DNA from: Fuerstiella sp.
GTDB taxonomy: Bacteria; Planctomycetota; Planctomycetia; Planctomycetales; Planctomycetaceae
Direction: 5' to 3'
Length of the DNA: 64,000 nucleotides
Assembly (NCBI GenBank): GCA_022843805.1
Contig: JALHMY010000019.1
Span: forward strand, 1 to 64,000
Position 1 is the first letter of the stretch. Every line of letters begins with the position of its first letter. The position numbers and the translations under genes are program-made. Below are positions 26,891-35,163 of the stretch, piece after piece. The notes beneath the pieces were generated by a model. It saw only the letters and a program-made list of their open reading frames with translations, was not told the origin of the DNA and did not search any database.

Positions 26891-27497
26891 GGAAGACTCA
26901 CAGGGTTCGACTTTCGACGAAAAGCAATCAATTTGCGGATGCTAGTTTCCCGTTTGCAGGGTGTGAAGTGAAACAAATGACTTCGTGCAAACTCGAAAAG
27001 ATGCCGGAAATTCAGCTGTCCGGATGGTCCCAAACCGGTGTGACTGTTGCGTAATCCCCAGACGTACCCGAAATGACAGTGCGAAGAAGTGGTGATCATA
27101 TGTTGTTCAATTGCGGCCGTTTGTAGACAAACCCGCAGATTCGCATGGCGATTTCCGGGGTGCGTAGCATTCGAAATTCGTTCGACCAGAAGGAAATCCA
27201 CAGATTCCTCAATTCCCCGATCTTTCTTAATCGTTAAAAAAAACGCAGAATGTGAGTATGACCGATTGAGTCCATTTATTCTCTGGATCTAACCTATACT
27301 TCGGGGTTTGACCGATTGTTGCAGCCGGATGGAGTCGTTGCTGTAAACTGAATGTCAGATGATAAGTTTCTTGACCCATAGAGAATTTGAGGAAATGTTT
27401 GCTCAGAGAATTTCGGGCGACCGGAGCCCGTGGGGTCTGATTCGAGACGATATTGTTGAAATGAATCCGCACGTGCACGGAAGGAAAGGTTGAAAAG
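26891..27497. other. Gene-poor interval of about 600 bases
   Basis: The interval separates divergent ppnP and the Cys-rich protein gene. Open frames on both strands (for example 26887-27201 minus) have no protein-like composition. The base composition is more AT-rich than the flanking genes, particularly 27230-27300 ('cttaatcgttaaaaaaaacgcag'), which would suit a promoter or an A/T-rich regulatory element. No small RNA could be defended. Confidence 0.4.
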
Positions 27498-27899
27498 ATG
27501 AAGCAGGTAGCCAGGGTATTGATGGTCTGTGTGAGTCTGTTTGTAACGAGCACGCAGGTAGTTCAGGGGCAGGTTCTGACTCCGGTCCCGGAGCATCCGT
27601 ATGTGCATGAACTGAGTGCTGCTCCGGCAGTTCCAGTGTTTCACAATGTTAAGTACAAGGATTTGGACGAAATGTCCCCTTGTGCTCAGCCGAAGCTGAT
27701 TGTGGTTCGGAATCCGTGTGCAGATCCCTGTGATGCGTGCCAGCCTGATTGTGTGGCGATACAGATCTGTGTGCCAACCTGTGGCTGCGAGTTGATCAGC
27801 TGCAGGAAGAATGGTGATCGAATTCGGTATGACTATGGCAAGTATGCCATTGATGTACGGATCAAAAAGAACCATATTGAAGTGGACTATCAGGATTAG
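27498..27899 (+). CDS. Small Cys-rich secreted protein
   Basis: 133-aa exported protein. The signal peptide (residues 1-24, 'VLMVCVSLFVTSTQVVQGQ') is followed by a Pro/His-containing linker and then a Cys cluster: 'SPCAQPK', 'NPCADPCDACQPDCVAIQICVPTCGCELISCRK', about ten Cys in 50 residues. A short charged beta segment ('DRIRYDYGKYAIDVRIKKNHIEVDYQD') ends it. Many Cys residues after a signal peptide point to disulfide bonds or metal binding outside the cytoplasm, possibly a cell-wall component; planctomycete walls are known to contain Cys-rich proteins. A purine-rich AAGGAAAGG lies before the start, and a strong terminator follows at once, so it forms its own transcription unit. Confidence 0.75.
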   Translation: MKQVARVLMVCVSLFVTSTQVVQGQVLTPVPEHPYVHELSAAPAVPVFHNVKYKDLDEMSPCAQPKLIVVRNPCADPCDACQPDCVAIQICVPTCGCELISCRKNGDRIRYDYGKYAIDVRIKKNHIEVDYQD

Positions 27900-27932
27900 G
27901 CTTCGAAAGCAGAAGTAAATCGGCAGAATATA

Positions 27933-27966
27933 AAGGACGACGGCAGAGAACCGTCGTCCTTTTTCG
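27933..27966 (+). terminator. Strong intrinsic terminator
   Basis: A perfect 11-bp stem, AAGGACGACGG (27933-27943) with CCGTCGTCCTT (27951-27961), has a 7-base loop and continues into a T-rich tract (27959-27964). It lies 34 bases after the stop of the Cys-rich protein gene. Confidence 0.95.
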
Positions 27967-28136
27967 TTTCATATTGCTGGCACAGCAATTCTGCCCTGCT
28001 GCTCGCGATCGAGTTCGATGTGTACTAGACTTCTTAACCGGCACCTGTCGACATGAGAATTGAGTCATTGCAGCTCGATTCAACTGTCGAATTATCAATT
28101 CACATGTTCGATTTACGATTGTGATTGAGTTCAAAT

Positions 28137-30767
28137 ATGGACCTGAAACTCTGCCCGGCCTGTGGACAGTCGGTTTTGGACGACGATGCAAAGGTTTGCC
28201 CGTTTTGCGGCGCAGCGATGGACGGATCCGATAAGGGTTCGCGGAAGCCGTCGGGAACGAAGCCAGCAGCGCCGCGGCCTGCGGCAGCGGGCTCGGGCGG
28301 CACAGCCACAGGCTCGGGAAATACTGCCAGCAAATCGCCGGGTGCGGGCAAGAGCGTTTCCGGAGCCGCCAAACCGCCATCGGGAGCAGCTGGGGCAGCG
28401 AAATCAGAATCCAAACCGATTCAGGCAGGACTTCGTGCAGGCAAACCGCAGGTTGATGAGGATGATCCATTTGGGCTCGGCACCGTCGGTCCGTCGGCCA
28501 ATGTGATTCAGGCGCTGGAGAAGCCGGAGAAAGGGCATTTACACCGGGTGATCTGCCCGATGTGCGAAAAGCCAGGGTTTGTGTCAAAAAGTGCGATTGG
28601 CAAGCAGGTTCGGTGTGCCAATCCGAAATGCATGGTTCCCGTTTTTACTGTACCGGACCCCGATGCGCCAGCGGCTGATCGCATTCCGAAGCGACGGGCG
28701 ATGAGTGAAGACAAGGCAGGAGACGGTGCCGGATCGGTGAAACCTCGCAGTCCCATGATGATCTACGGAATCGTGGGAGGAGTGCTGCTTGTTCTTGCTG
28801 TCGTTTTTGTCCAGTTTCTGAATCGCGGCCCAAAGATTCCCAGCGACCTTTCGAAGCCGGTGGAAATTCCGGTTGGGGGATATGGCAACACGGACGCTGA
28901 GGCCGAAGCCCTGGCTGCTGAAGAAAAAGCAAAAGCGGCTCAGGCGGCCAGTCAGAACAATACTGCCGCAGAGGCGGATCGGCTGGTTCGCAGGATGATT
29001 ACAACGGCCCGTGTCTCTGCGAATCGCGACAAGGCTTTTGCTCGACGACTGACAGCAGACGTCTATTTTCGGCTGAATCAGCCAGCTTTAGGCGCTCAGG
29101 AGTTCTCGCAGTTGCTGCTGGTAAATCGGCAATCTGCATTTTATCAGATCGAGCCTCGATTGACCGTCTACTGGAAGAAGAAGGCCGCCGGAGATGCTGC
29201 AGGAGCAAAGGCCGAACTTGATCAGATTCTGAAGGATTCAGCCACCATCCCGAACAGCGGTCGAATTGCGCTGGAATCTGCGATGGGAGTTGCTTCGGCA
29301 TTGATGGCGGAAGGACGTGCAGCAGAAGCCACGCAGCTCATTCAAAAAAATCAGCGTGACAGAAGTGTCAGCCTGAACCGGGACGCGATGAGCAGTGCGG
29401 CATGGTTTTTTACAGCTTCAAGTCTTCGGAGTTCCGGCAAGCCGGCAATTGCGGTAACGGACGTGTTTTCCTGGTATGACCCGCTGAGAACTGCAGTGGC
29501 CGTGGATCTGGCCATTCGATCCAGGTTCCGCGAAGCTCTTGCCTGGTCCACCGCCAGTACCGAAAAACGCGAGGTGACCGATTCCCTGGCAGCTGTTGCG
29601 GAACTGGCAGCGGCTGGATCGTCGTCTGACGCCGATTTGTCGGCTCTTGAAACAGCTGCAGCGGCCGTGCATCCAATGGCACTGCTTCGCATTCAGTCGG
29701 TTATTGCGGCGGAACGAAAATCGACACAGCGTCTTCAGGCGGTTGCTCCAGCGGTCGCTGCGATTCAGACACAGCCTCCGCTGGCCGTTCCTTCGATCGA
29801 CAAAGTGCTGCGGATGGATTTACCAGACGGATTTGCTCAGCGAATGACGGCAGCGGCCCTGACCGATTATGCCCGAGCCGCAGTGCTTTGTGGAGACGTT
29901 GCCGGTGCCGAAGAAGGGCTGAGAAAACTGACCGCGATCCTGTTCGAGATTGCTCCGCCTGCCGCAGAAACTCGCGCGGCGGTTCTGGAAGTGGAACAGC
30001 GGGAGGCGGATGTTAAACGGCGTATTAACTCAGACCTCCGTATTACCTCAGAAACCGAAGTCGCATCTACTTTTCGCAACTATCGCCGGAAGGTGGACCA
30101 GATTGCTGTGGTTGCGGAAGAACGTCGTCTGTCGCTGATTCAGAAACTTGCGAGAGTCGTGCGGGCAGGAGGGGTAGAACCTGTCAGAACGGTTCTCAAT
30201 GACCCGGCTCTCGGTTTGAAGCAGGAGGTACTCGTTGATGAGCTGGCCGGTTTGCTGGCTGCAGCAGCCACTCGTACCGGGCAGTCAATGCCGGAACTTG
30301 AGGCACTCGACCCCGCGTTAAAGGTCCAGCTGCCGGATCGCACAAAGGAACTTCATGAAATCTCCGTTGGACCACTGGCGGTCAACGCATGGATTCTGGT
30401 GAAGCAGGGCAGGGTACCGCAGGCGATGAAACTAATCTCGGGCGGAAGTACTGACCTGCCCGGTTTACGCGAAGCGGTGCTGAGTGAAATCGTCCACTAC
30501 ACAGCCACAAATGCTCAGAGCTCTGAGTTGGTTTACACGGGCATCGGAGCGATCTCAAACCCGGTGTGGCGTGAAGAAGCTCTGCAAACCGCGGGTCGCA
30601 TTTTTGCATTACGAGGAATGGAAAAGGCATCCGAAACCTGGATTGACGCACAGAACCGAATGCCGCCCACAGAACAGGTGACCGCCTTCTATGGACTTGC
30701 CATCGGTCTGATCGAACGGGGTGATGCGCCAGCCGAGACCAAATCCACAACGCCTGGCCAGAAATAG
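28137..30767 (+). CDS. Zinc-ribbon, single-pass membrane protein with TPR-like helical C-terminal part
   Basis: 876-aa protein. An N-terminal zinc ribbon ('CPACG..' and 'CPFCG', residues 5-25) is followed by an Ala/Gly/Pro/Ser-rich linker, a second treble-clef-like cluster ('CPMCEKPGF...CANPKCMVPVF', about 142-172), and one transmembrane helix ('MIYGIVGGVLLVLAVVFVQFL'). A long Ala-rich helical region of TPR/solenoid type follows. The upstream in-frame TTG (28125) is less likely than ATG 28137, which puts CPACG right at the N-terminus. The cytosolic ribbons and extracytosolic helical solenoid suggest a signalling or scaffold role. No enzymatic motif was found. It is monocistronic. Confidence 0.75.
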   Translation: MDLKLCPACGQSVLDDDAKVCPFCGAAMDGSDKGSRKPSGTKPAAPRPAAAGSGGTATGSGNTASKSPGAGKSVSGAAKPPSGAAGAAKSESKPIQAGLRAGKPQVDEDDPFGLGTVGPSANVIQALEKPEKGHLHRVICPMCEKPGFVSKSAIGKQVRCANPKCMVPVFTVPDPDAPAADRIPKRRAMSEDKAGDGAGSVKPRSPMMIYGIVGGVLLVLAVVFVQFLNRGPKIPSDLSKPVEIPVGGYGNTDAEAEALAAEEKAKAAQAASQNNTAAEADRLVRRMITTARVSANRDKAFARRLTADVYFRLNQPALGAQEFSQLLLVNRQSAFYQIEPRLTVYWKKKAAGDAAGAKAELDQILKDSATIPNSGRIALESAMGVASALMAEGRAAEATQLIQKNQRDRSVSLNRDAMSSAAWFFTASSLRSSGKPAIAVTDVFSWYDPLRTAVAVDLAIRSRFREALAWSTASTEKREVTDSLAAVAELAAAGSSSDADLSALETAAAAVHPMALLRIQSVIAAERKSTQRLQAVAPAVAAIQTQPPLAVPSIDKVLRMDLPDGFAQRMTAAALTDYARAAVLCGDVAGAEEGLRKLTAILFEIAPPAAETRAAVLEVEQREADVKRRINSDLRITSETEVASTFRNYRRKVDQIAVVAEERRLSLIQKLARVVRAGGVEPVRTVLNDPALGLKQEVLVDELAGLLAAAATRTGQSMPELEALDPALKVQLPDRTKELHEISVGPLAVNAWILVKQGRVPQAMKLISGGSTDLPGLREAVLSEIVHYTATNAQSSELVYTGIGAISNPVWREEALQTAGRIFALRGMEKASETWIDAQNRMPPTEQVTAFYGLAIGLIERGDAPAETKSTTPGQK

Positions 30768-31059
30768 GTCAGCGACAACGGCGTGAGTGGCCTGTAAGAA
30801 GTAATGTTTCATTTTCCGAAACCGGAGGGCTCGCGCCCTGCCGCTACTTTCGAATCCCTCAGTGATTTCTGAGCGAATCCTAAGCACGCTCCGGTGCTGT
30901 CCCCGGATTTCCTGAGATAGCGGGTGTCTCAGACACCCGCTCTCCGCGAGATCAGGGGTCCTTAACCAGCCTCAGGATTCGAAGCGTGACTTCGCTCAGC
31001 AGTTTGCTTTGCTGACGGCGAGGGTTACCCCGACTGCGGTCGCAGAGAGTCCAATAATT
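30768..31059. repeat. Intergenic spacer with palindrome 30920-30940
   Basis: About 290 bases between convergent genes. A perfect 10-bp inverted repeat with a one-base centre (GCGGGTGTCT-c-AGACACCCGC, 30920-30940) dominates. A weaker stem at about 31000-31015 ('cagcagtttgctttgctg') follows. Neither has a U-run. These may terminate one or both genes or be REP-like elements; no gene is present. Confidence 0.55.
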
Positions 31060-32967
31060 TCAGTGCCAATCGGGACGCGAGTGTGATGGTCGCTGAGATG
31101 GTGCCAGAGTTGCTGGCGGAGGTTCGGGGATAACGCCGGGTTTGGCAGAAGGCTCACTCACATCACTGCCCGGGTCAGGGTACGGCTTTCGAACAGTTTC
31201 GGGCCAGTTTCTCTCCGAGACGCCGTTGACCACAACTCCCAATACGGCTGCACCGACGCCGCGGAGTCTCGAAAGAGCATTGGCGGCCCGCTGTAACCGG
31301 CTGTGGCTGTGACGAACGCATAACAGAACTGCATCAGACAGTGCGGCCACAGTCAGCGGGTCATCGACTGCCATTATCGGAGGCGTATCTATGATCACAA
31401 GGTCATACTGAGATCGAACCTTACTCAAAAGCTGAGCGAAATTCGTTCCGGACAAGAGCCTTGCCGGGCTGGTCGGGCGATTCCCGCAGGTCAGCAAAGA
31501 CAAATTTGGGACCTGACTGGAGGATTGGACGGCATCAGACAGAGATACGGATCCCTCCAGCAGTTGCGCGACGCCAGTGTGACTCGCGTGTCCAAACAAC
31601 TGATGAACTTTCGGTCGATGCAGGTCGCCTTCCATCAGCAGCACCCTGCGTCCAGTCTGTGCGAACGAGACAGCCAAATTGGTCGCCAGCGTGGACTTTC
31701 CATCTCCGGGTGAGGCGCTTGTCACACACAGCAACGCATGATTGTTTTGGTGCATCCCGGAAGAAACGCACTTGCGAACGGCATGAAATGCCTCCGCTGC
31801 GTCAGATGTTGGGCGATACAGGGTCACGACTGTGGCCGCGATTCCGCCGTCCAGAGTTTCGGAGTGCAGATACTGTTTTGTCAGGAATGGAATCCGGCCC
31901 AGCACGGGGAAGCCAAATCGGTAGCTGAGGTCACTCAGGTGCTGATCGACATTTCCGTGTCTCCCAAACGACCAGTAGAGCAAACCCAGACAGATGCCGA
32001 TGGAGGTCGACAGGAACAGCGTCCCCGTCCATGGAGAGGCGGTCACGAAGCAGGCAATGGCCAGGCAGACAGTGATGATGCTCAGGGACGTGACAATGAA
32101 AGCAATGCGGTCCAGACCGTTCATTTGCAGATTGACGACATGCCTGCCGAATGCGGCGAGTTGCTCGGACACGACACTCCGGAACCTGGAAATTCTCCAG
32201 CTCACTTTCAGCAGCTTTTGACGAACTGCTTCTGCCTTGATGTAAGGCTGAGGTTTGCCACGAGGAAGCTCAGTGCCGACTATCGACAGGAATGACTTCA
32301 GGATCCGGCCGTTGATGCGGTCTGTTAGAGCTGAATCAGAGAAGATCTGTTTCTGAAACAACTTCAGCTCGGACTGTGACGTGACTTCCGTAGCGAGACG
32401 TCGGAAAATTCCGGCATCAATCAGCATGCCCGTAAATTCCTCGAAGTCACCAAACACTGCGATGGTCTCTTCCTTCTGTCCCTGCCATGCAAGCCATACC
32501 GCCCGAACTCGCTCCTGACGTTCGCAGATCACACGGACAAACTCGGGCACGCGGACCCGACCGGCAGCAACCCGGGTTGCGCCGTCCCGATCTGCGGTCT
32601 TATAAAGTGGTGCTGCCAGGAGAATATCGAGAACATAGTTTTCACAGTTCCCTGAGGTCAGCATTTCGTCCAGTTCGACGGCAATTTCAGCACGAGTTTC
32701 CAGGCTGACGGATTCATCAAACAGGAGCAATGCAAGATCGAGAGCCATTGAATATTCTGAGGCGAGCCGCAATCGGGCGAGAGCATCTTTGGAAGTGGAT
32801 CGCACGACGGTCGACGCGGGGAATCGGGCAAGATAACTGGCAATGGGGATCGAAATACTCTGCATCGCCTGCGGACACAGGAAAGTCACGGATCCAGCAT
32901 CTTCACTGACCCATGCTGCCGTCATGTCGAGTGGTGACAGAATGACCTGACCGCTCTGAGACTTCAT
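31060..32967 (-). CDS. CpsD/Wzc-like P-loop protein with novel N-terminal domain and two membrane helices
   Basis: 635-aa protein from ATG 32967, which overlaps the preceding stop (ATGA, 32964-32967); the open frame extends to 33180 only through the neighbouring gene. Residues 1-280 are a helical domain I do not recognise. Two transmembrane helices follow (288-310, 313-334). A bacterial tyrosine-kinase-type P-loop domain comes next, with Walker A 'SPGDGKST' (419-426), Walker A' 'LLMEGDLHRP' (443-452) and Walker B 'VIIDTPP' (524-530). It lacks the periplasmic Wzz loop and has only one C-terminal Tyr in a Pro-rich tail, so classic Tyr-cluster autophosphorylation is doubtful. No polysaccharide genes are nearby. 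It may be a diverged MinD/CpsD-type ATPase. Confidence 0.75.
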   Translation of the reverse strand: MKSQSGQVILSPLDMTAAWVSEDAGSVTFLCPQAMQSISIPIASYLARFPASTVVRSTSKDALARLRLASEYSMALDLALLLFDESVSLETRAEIAVELDEMLTSGNCENYVLDILLAAPLYKTADRDGATRVAAGRVRVPEFVRVICERQERVRAVWLAWQGQKEETIAVFGDFEEFTGMLIDAGIFRRLATEVTSQSELKLFQKQIFSDSALTDRINGRILKSFLSIVGTELPRGKPQPYIKAEAVRQKLLKVSWRISRFRSVVSEQLAAFGRHVVNLQMNGLDRIAFIVTSLSIITVCLAIACFVTASPWTGTLFLSTSIGICLGLLYWSFGRHGNVDQHLSDLSYRFGFPVLGRIPFLTKQYLHSETLDGGIAATVVTLYRPTSDAAEAFHAVRKCVSSGMHQNNHALLCVTSASPGDGKSTLATNLAVSFAQTGRRVLLMEGDLHRPKVHQLFGHASHTGVAQLLEGSVSLSDAVQSSSQVPNLSLLTCGNRPTSPARLLSGTNFAQLLSKVRSQYDLVIIDTPPIMAVDDPLTVAALSDAVLLCVRHSHSRLQRAANALSRLRGVGAAVLGVVVNGVSERNWPETVRKPYPDPGSDVSEPSAKPGVIPEPPPATLAPSQRPSHSRPDWH

Positions 32968-33827
32968 GACCGGATCTCCTCGAATGGAACACCGCCCAGT
33001 TTCTCCTGAACTGCCTTTCGAAACACCTGTTCTCGCCGCCGGTGCTTCGAAACGTTCACGCGAACCGACTGAAACGTACGGGCCGTCATTGGTCCGAACA
33101 CATGAACTTCGACGAATTGATCCTGTTCGGCATTTCCCAGGATATTCACAAGTATATCGGGAAATGAGTCTACATTGCACGAGGAATCGAGCCGATCCTC
33201 ACATGCTGCGAGACAAAGCAGGTGGCGTTCGTCCCAGTCTGACCTCAGGATTTCGGCAAAACTGTGTGTCTGGTGATAACGCACGGCGGTATTTCCTTCA
33301 AAGCATGACGACCGATGGGCGATCATATGAGTTGACAGCGTGATGGCACAATCACCGTAACTGTCCAGACCTTGCCCATTAAGGGTGAGGCACGCATAGT
33401 GAATCTGGTCGATGTGGTGATGCGATCCCAGGAGTTCAATTTCTGCCTGAGGTCGTAGTTTTGCCCAATCCAGCACTGTCCCGCGAGGTGCGGCAGCTCG
33501 CAGCCTGAGGCGTTCCAGGTCATAGTACGTTTCAAAAATCTCCGTCGTTGCGGCGATTTCCCGATGCAGCTTCAACAAAGTGCAGGCAAACACCGCAACC
33601 GAGTTGCGGCAGGCAGAGATAAAACTTCGTCCGATGTGCTCAGCTGCTTTTTCCTTCAGCCGCTGCAGTGACGACTGCACTCGCCGGGCCAGTTTTTGTC
33701 TTTCTTCCGGCGTCTTCGCAAGATCGACGTTGGGAAAAAAACTGGGGAGTCCGCAATGTGGACAGTTAGTCCGCGAGACCGGCATTTCCAGGCTGCAGTG
33801 AACACAGATGCGGGTGGGAACACTCAC
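32964..33827 (-). CDS. Zinc-ribbon protein of unknown function
   Basis: 287-aa protein starting at GTG 33827; GGAG lies about six bases upstream and the start overlaps the previous stop (GTGA). The N-terminus is a rubredoxin-like zinc ribbon ('CVHCS' and 'CPHCG', residues 8-25), followed by a helical stretch (40-110) and an alpha/beta C-terminal part. In that part 'YGDCAITL' (157-164), 'RSSCFEGNTA' (172-181) and 'FVEVHVFG' (238-245) recall a pattern I associate with DUF3626-type, ADP-ribosyltransferase-like domains (YG..ixL / FT.GDS / YVEaQ.HG). That similarity is weak and not verified. ATGA coupling to the P-loop gene implies a joint function. Confidence 0.6.
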   Translation of the reverse strand: MSVPTRICVHCSLEMPVSRTNCPHCGLPSFFPNVDLAKTPEERQKLARRVQSSLQRLKEKAAEHIGRSFISACRNSVAVFACTLLKLHREIAATTEIFETYYDLERLRLRAAAPRGTVLDWAKLRPQAEIELLGSHHHIDQIHYACLTLNGQGLDSYGDCAITLSTHMIAHRSSCFEGNTAVRYHQTHSFAEILRSDWDERHLLCLAACEDRLDSSCNVDSFPDILVNILGNAEQDQFVEVHVFGPMTARTFQSVRVNVSKHRRREQVFRKAVQEKLGGVPFEEIRS

Positions 33828-33970
33828 ACGGAACTCCTCACATCGTCAAACTGGTCGAGGACACTCGTTTGCCGGGTAGTCATCCGTTCCCGCAGCAACG
33901 ACATGAATTCGTCATGGCCTACGGAACGGGAGATCGACTCGCCGACAAGCGCATCATAGAAGAAGGACAC
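33824..33970 (-). CDS. Small 48-aa protein heading the kinase-like operon
   Basis: A GTG-start frame, read as MSFFYDALVGESISRSVGHD at residues 1-20 and ending RSSV. The start is supported by a strong Shine-Dalgarno, GGAGAAGG on the minus strand (33978-33985), seven bases upstream. The stop overlaps the GTG of the zinc-ribbon gene by the GTGA junction (33824-33827). The N-terminus resembles the short amphipathic opening '(S/I)x(F/I)xxAL' found at the very start of many CpsD-type kinases, so it may be a detached peptide of that kind; this is inference. Too short for routine gene callers. Confidence 0.65.
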   Translation of the reverse strand: MSFFYDALVGESISRSVGHDEFMSLLRERMTTRQTSVLDQFDDVRSSV

Positions 33971-34295
33971 GAGAATACCTTCTCCGCCGGGAAGAAATTC
34001 AGGCGAGCGGCGGTTTCCAGTGTTGCGTGCTGCGACAGTCGCAGGGAATCACAGAATCCGGTCGGCGGAGCGACCGGTGTACCGTACAGGCTGCATCAGT
34101 TATTCACCCAATCCGTGACTGACCTCTTTGGCCCAATTTCCTCGTCGGCGCAAAACAAAAAATAATGAATGTGTGGAAGAATCCTTCAGACTCTTAACCG
34201 TTCGTTCAGAAATGTTTTGCAGAATTCTCTCTGACAACAGGGAGGAAACGCCATCATCGCAGTCGCCGAGTCTACTGAGGAGTCCACTGATTCCA
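33971..34295. promoter_or_regulatory. Divergent promoter region with hairpin 34058-34077
   Basis: About 325 bases between the leftward three-gene operon and the rightward response regulator. It must contain both promoters. A perfect 7-bp stem CCGGTCG-gcggag-CGACCGG lies at 34058-34077 and could be an operator or a leader hairpin. An open plus-strand frame from 34128 runs into the regulator gene, but its 56 extra residues are not family-like. Confidence 0.45.
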
Positions 34296-34979
34296 ATGCA
34301 GCCAAACATACTTCTTATTGAAGATGAATCAGCAATTGCAGATGTTGTTCTTTATAATCTGCAGAAGGAAGGGTTCCGTGTTTGCTGGGAAAAAGACGGA
34401 ATCAGCGGATTGCTCAAAGCACAGACGATTGTCCCCGATCTCTGTTTGCTGGATGTAATGCTGCCTGGTATTGATGGACTGCAGATTTGTCGTGTTCTGA
34501 AATCAGATGCGAAAACGCAATCTGTTCTCGTCATGATGCTGACGGCACGCAGTGAAGAAAAAGACGAGGTTCTGGGCTTTAGTCTGGGTGCTGACGACTA
34601 TGTGACGAAACCCTTCAGAATTCAGCCGCTGATCCATCGAATCAAGGCTTTACTGCGTCGCACAGAGGCTGCCGAAGTCTCCAAAAACTTTATCCGATCG
34701 CATGGCATTGAGCTGGATCGCCGATTCCTGCTGGCCACGCTGAACGGGAACGATCTGAAACTGACGCCCACAGAATTCCTGATGTTGTGGACGCTGATGT
34801 CTCAGCCGGGCCGTGCATTCTCACGCGGTGAACTCATGGAGTCGTGTCGGGGAGATGAAGTCAGCACGCTTGAGCGCACAATCGACGTGCACATGCTGTC
34901 GCTGAGAAAGAAACTGCAGGAATGTCGGCACCTCGTCGAGACAGCTCGCGGTATAGGATACCGGTTTTCGAGGAAGTGA
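34296..34979 (+). CDS. PhoB/OmpR-type response regulator
   Basis: 227-aa two-domain transcription factor. The receiver opens '[14 protein letters not shown]' (acidic pair E9/D10); the phospho-acceptor is D53 in '[13 protein letters not shown]', with switch Thr in 'MLTARS' and Lys in 'YVTKPFR'. The C-terminal winged helix has '[25 protein letters not shown]' and '[14 protein letters not shown]...[11 protein letters not shown]'-like DNA-recognition segments ('[14 protein letters not shown]' here). ATG 34296 is the family-consistent start; GAGGAG lies at 34276-34281. No histidine kinase gene is adjacent. It is divergent from the kinase-like operon, which it may control (inference). Confidence 0.92.
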   Translation: MQPNILLIEDESAIADVVLYNLQKEGFRVCWEKDGISGLLKAQTIVPDLCLLDVMLPGIDGLQICRVLKSDAKTQSVLVMMLTARSEEKDEVLGFSLGADDYVTKPFRIQPLIHRIKALLRRTEAAEVSKNFIRSHGIELDRRFLLATLNGNDLKLTPTEFLMLWTLMSQPGRAFSRGELMESCRGDEVSTLERTIDVHMLSLRKKLQECRHLVETARGIGYRFSRK

Positions 34980-35163
34980 ACGACTACCGGTCTCTGACTA
35001 CTGGCCTGTGACTCGGCAGTTTCCGTATTCATTGATTTCTAACCGAGTCCACATCAGATCTTCATCGAACAGAAGATACTTTCTTTCAGATGTGAAGGCC
35101 TCGTATTTTTGGTTCAGGCCCTGTTCCAGTGTTTGCGAACGATCATTGAGGAGTAGAGTAACG

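Noticed and set aside
26887-27201. 104-codon minus-strand frame upstream of ppnP
   Set aside because: Composition is not protein-like, and it would occupy the ppnP promoter region.
27266-27299. Promoter (TTGAGT ... TATACT) before the Cys-rich gene
   Set aside because: Spacing between the boxes is about 22 bases, too long for a standard promoter.
27294-27875. 193-codon frame opposite the Cys-rich protein
   Set aside because: Antisense to a gene with signal peptide, leader and terminator; no domain features.
32968-33180. 71-codon upstream extension of the P-loop protein
   Set aside because: It overlaps the zinc-ribbon gene in another frame; ATGA at 32964-32967 gives a coupled start.
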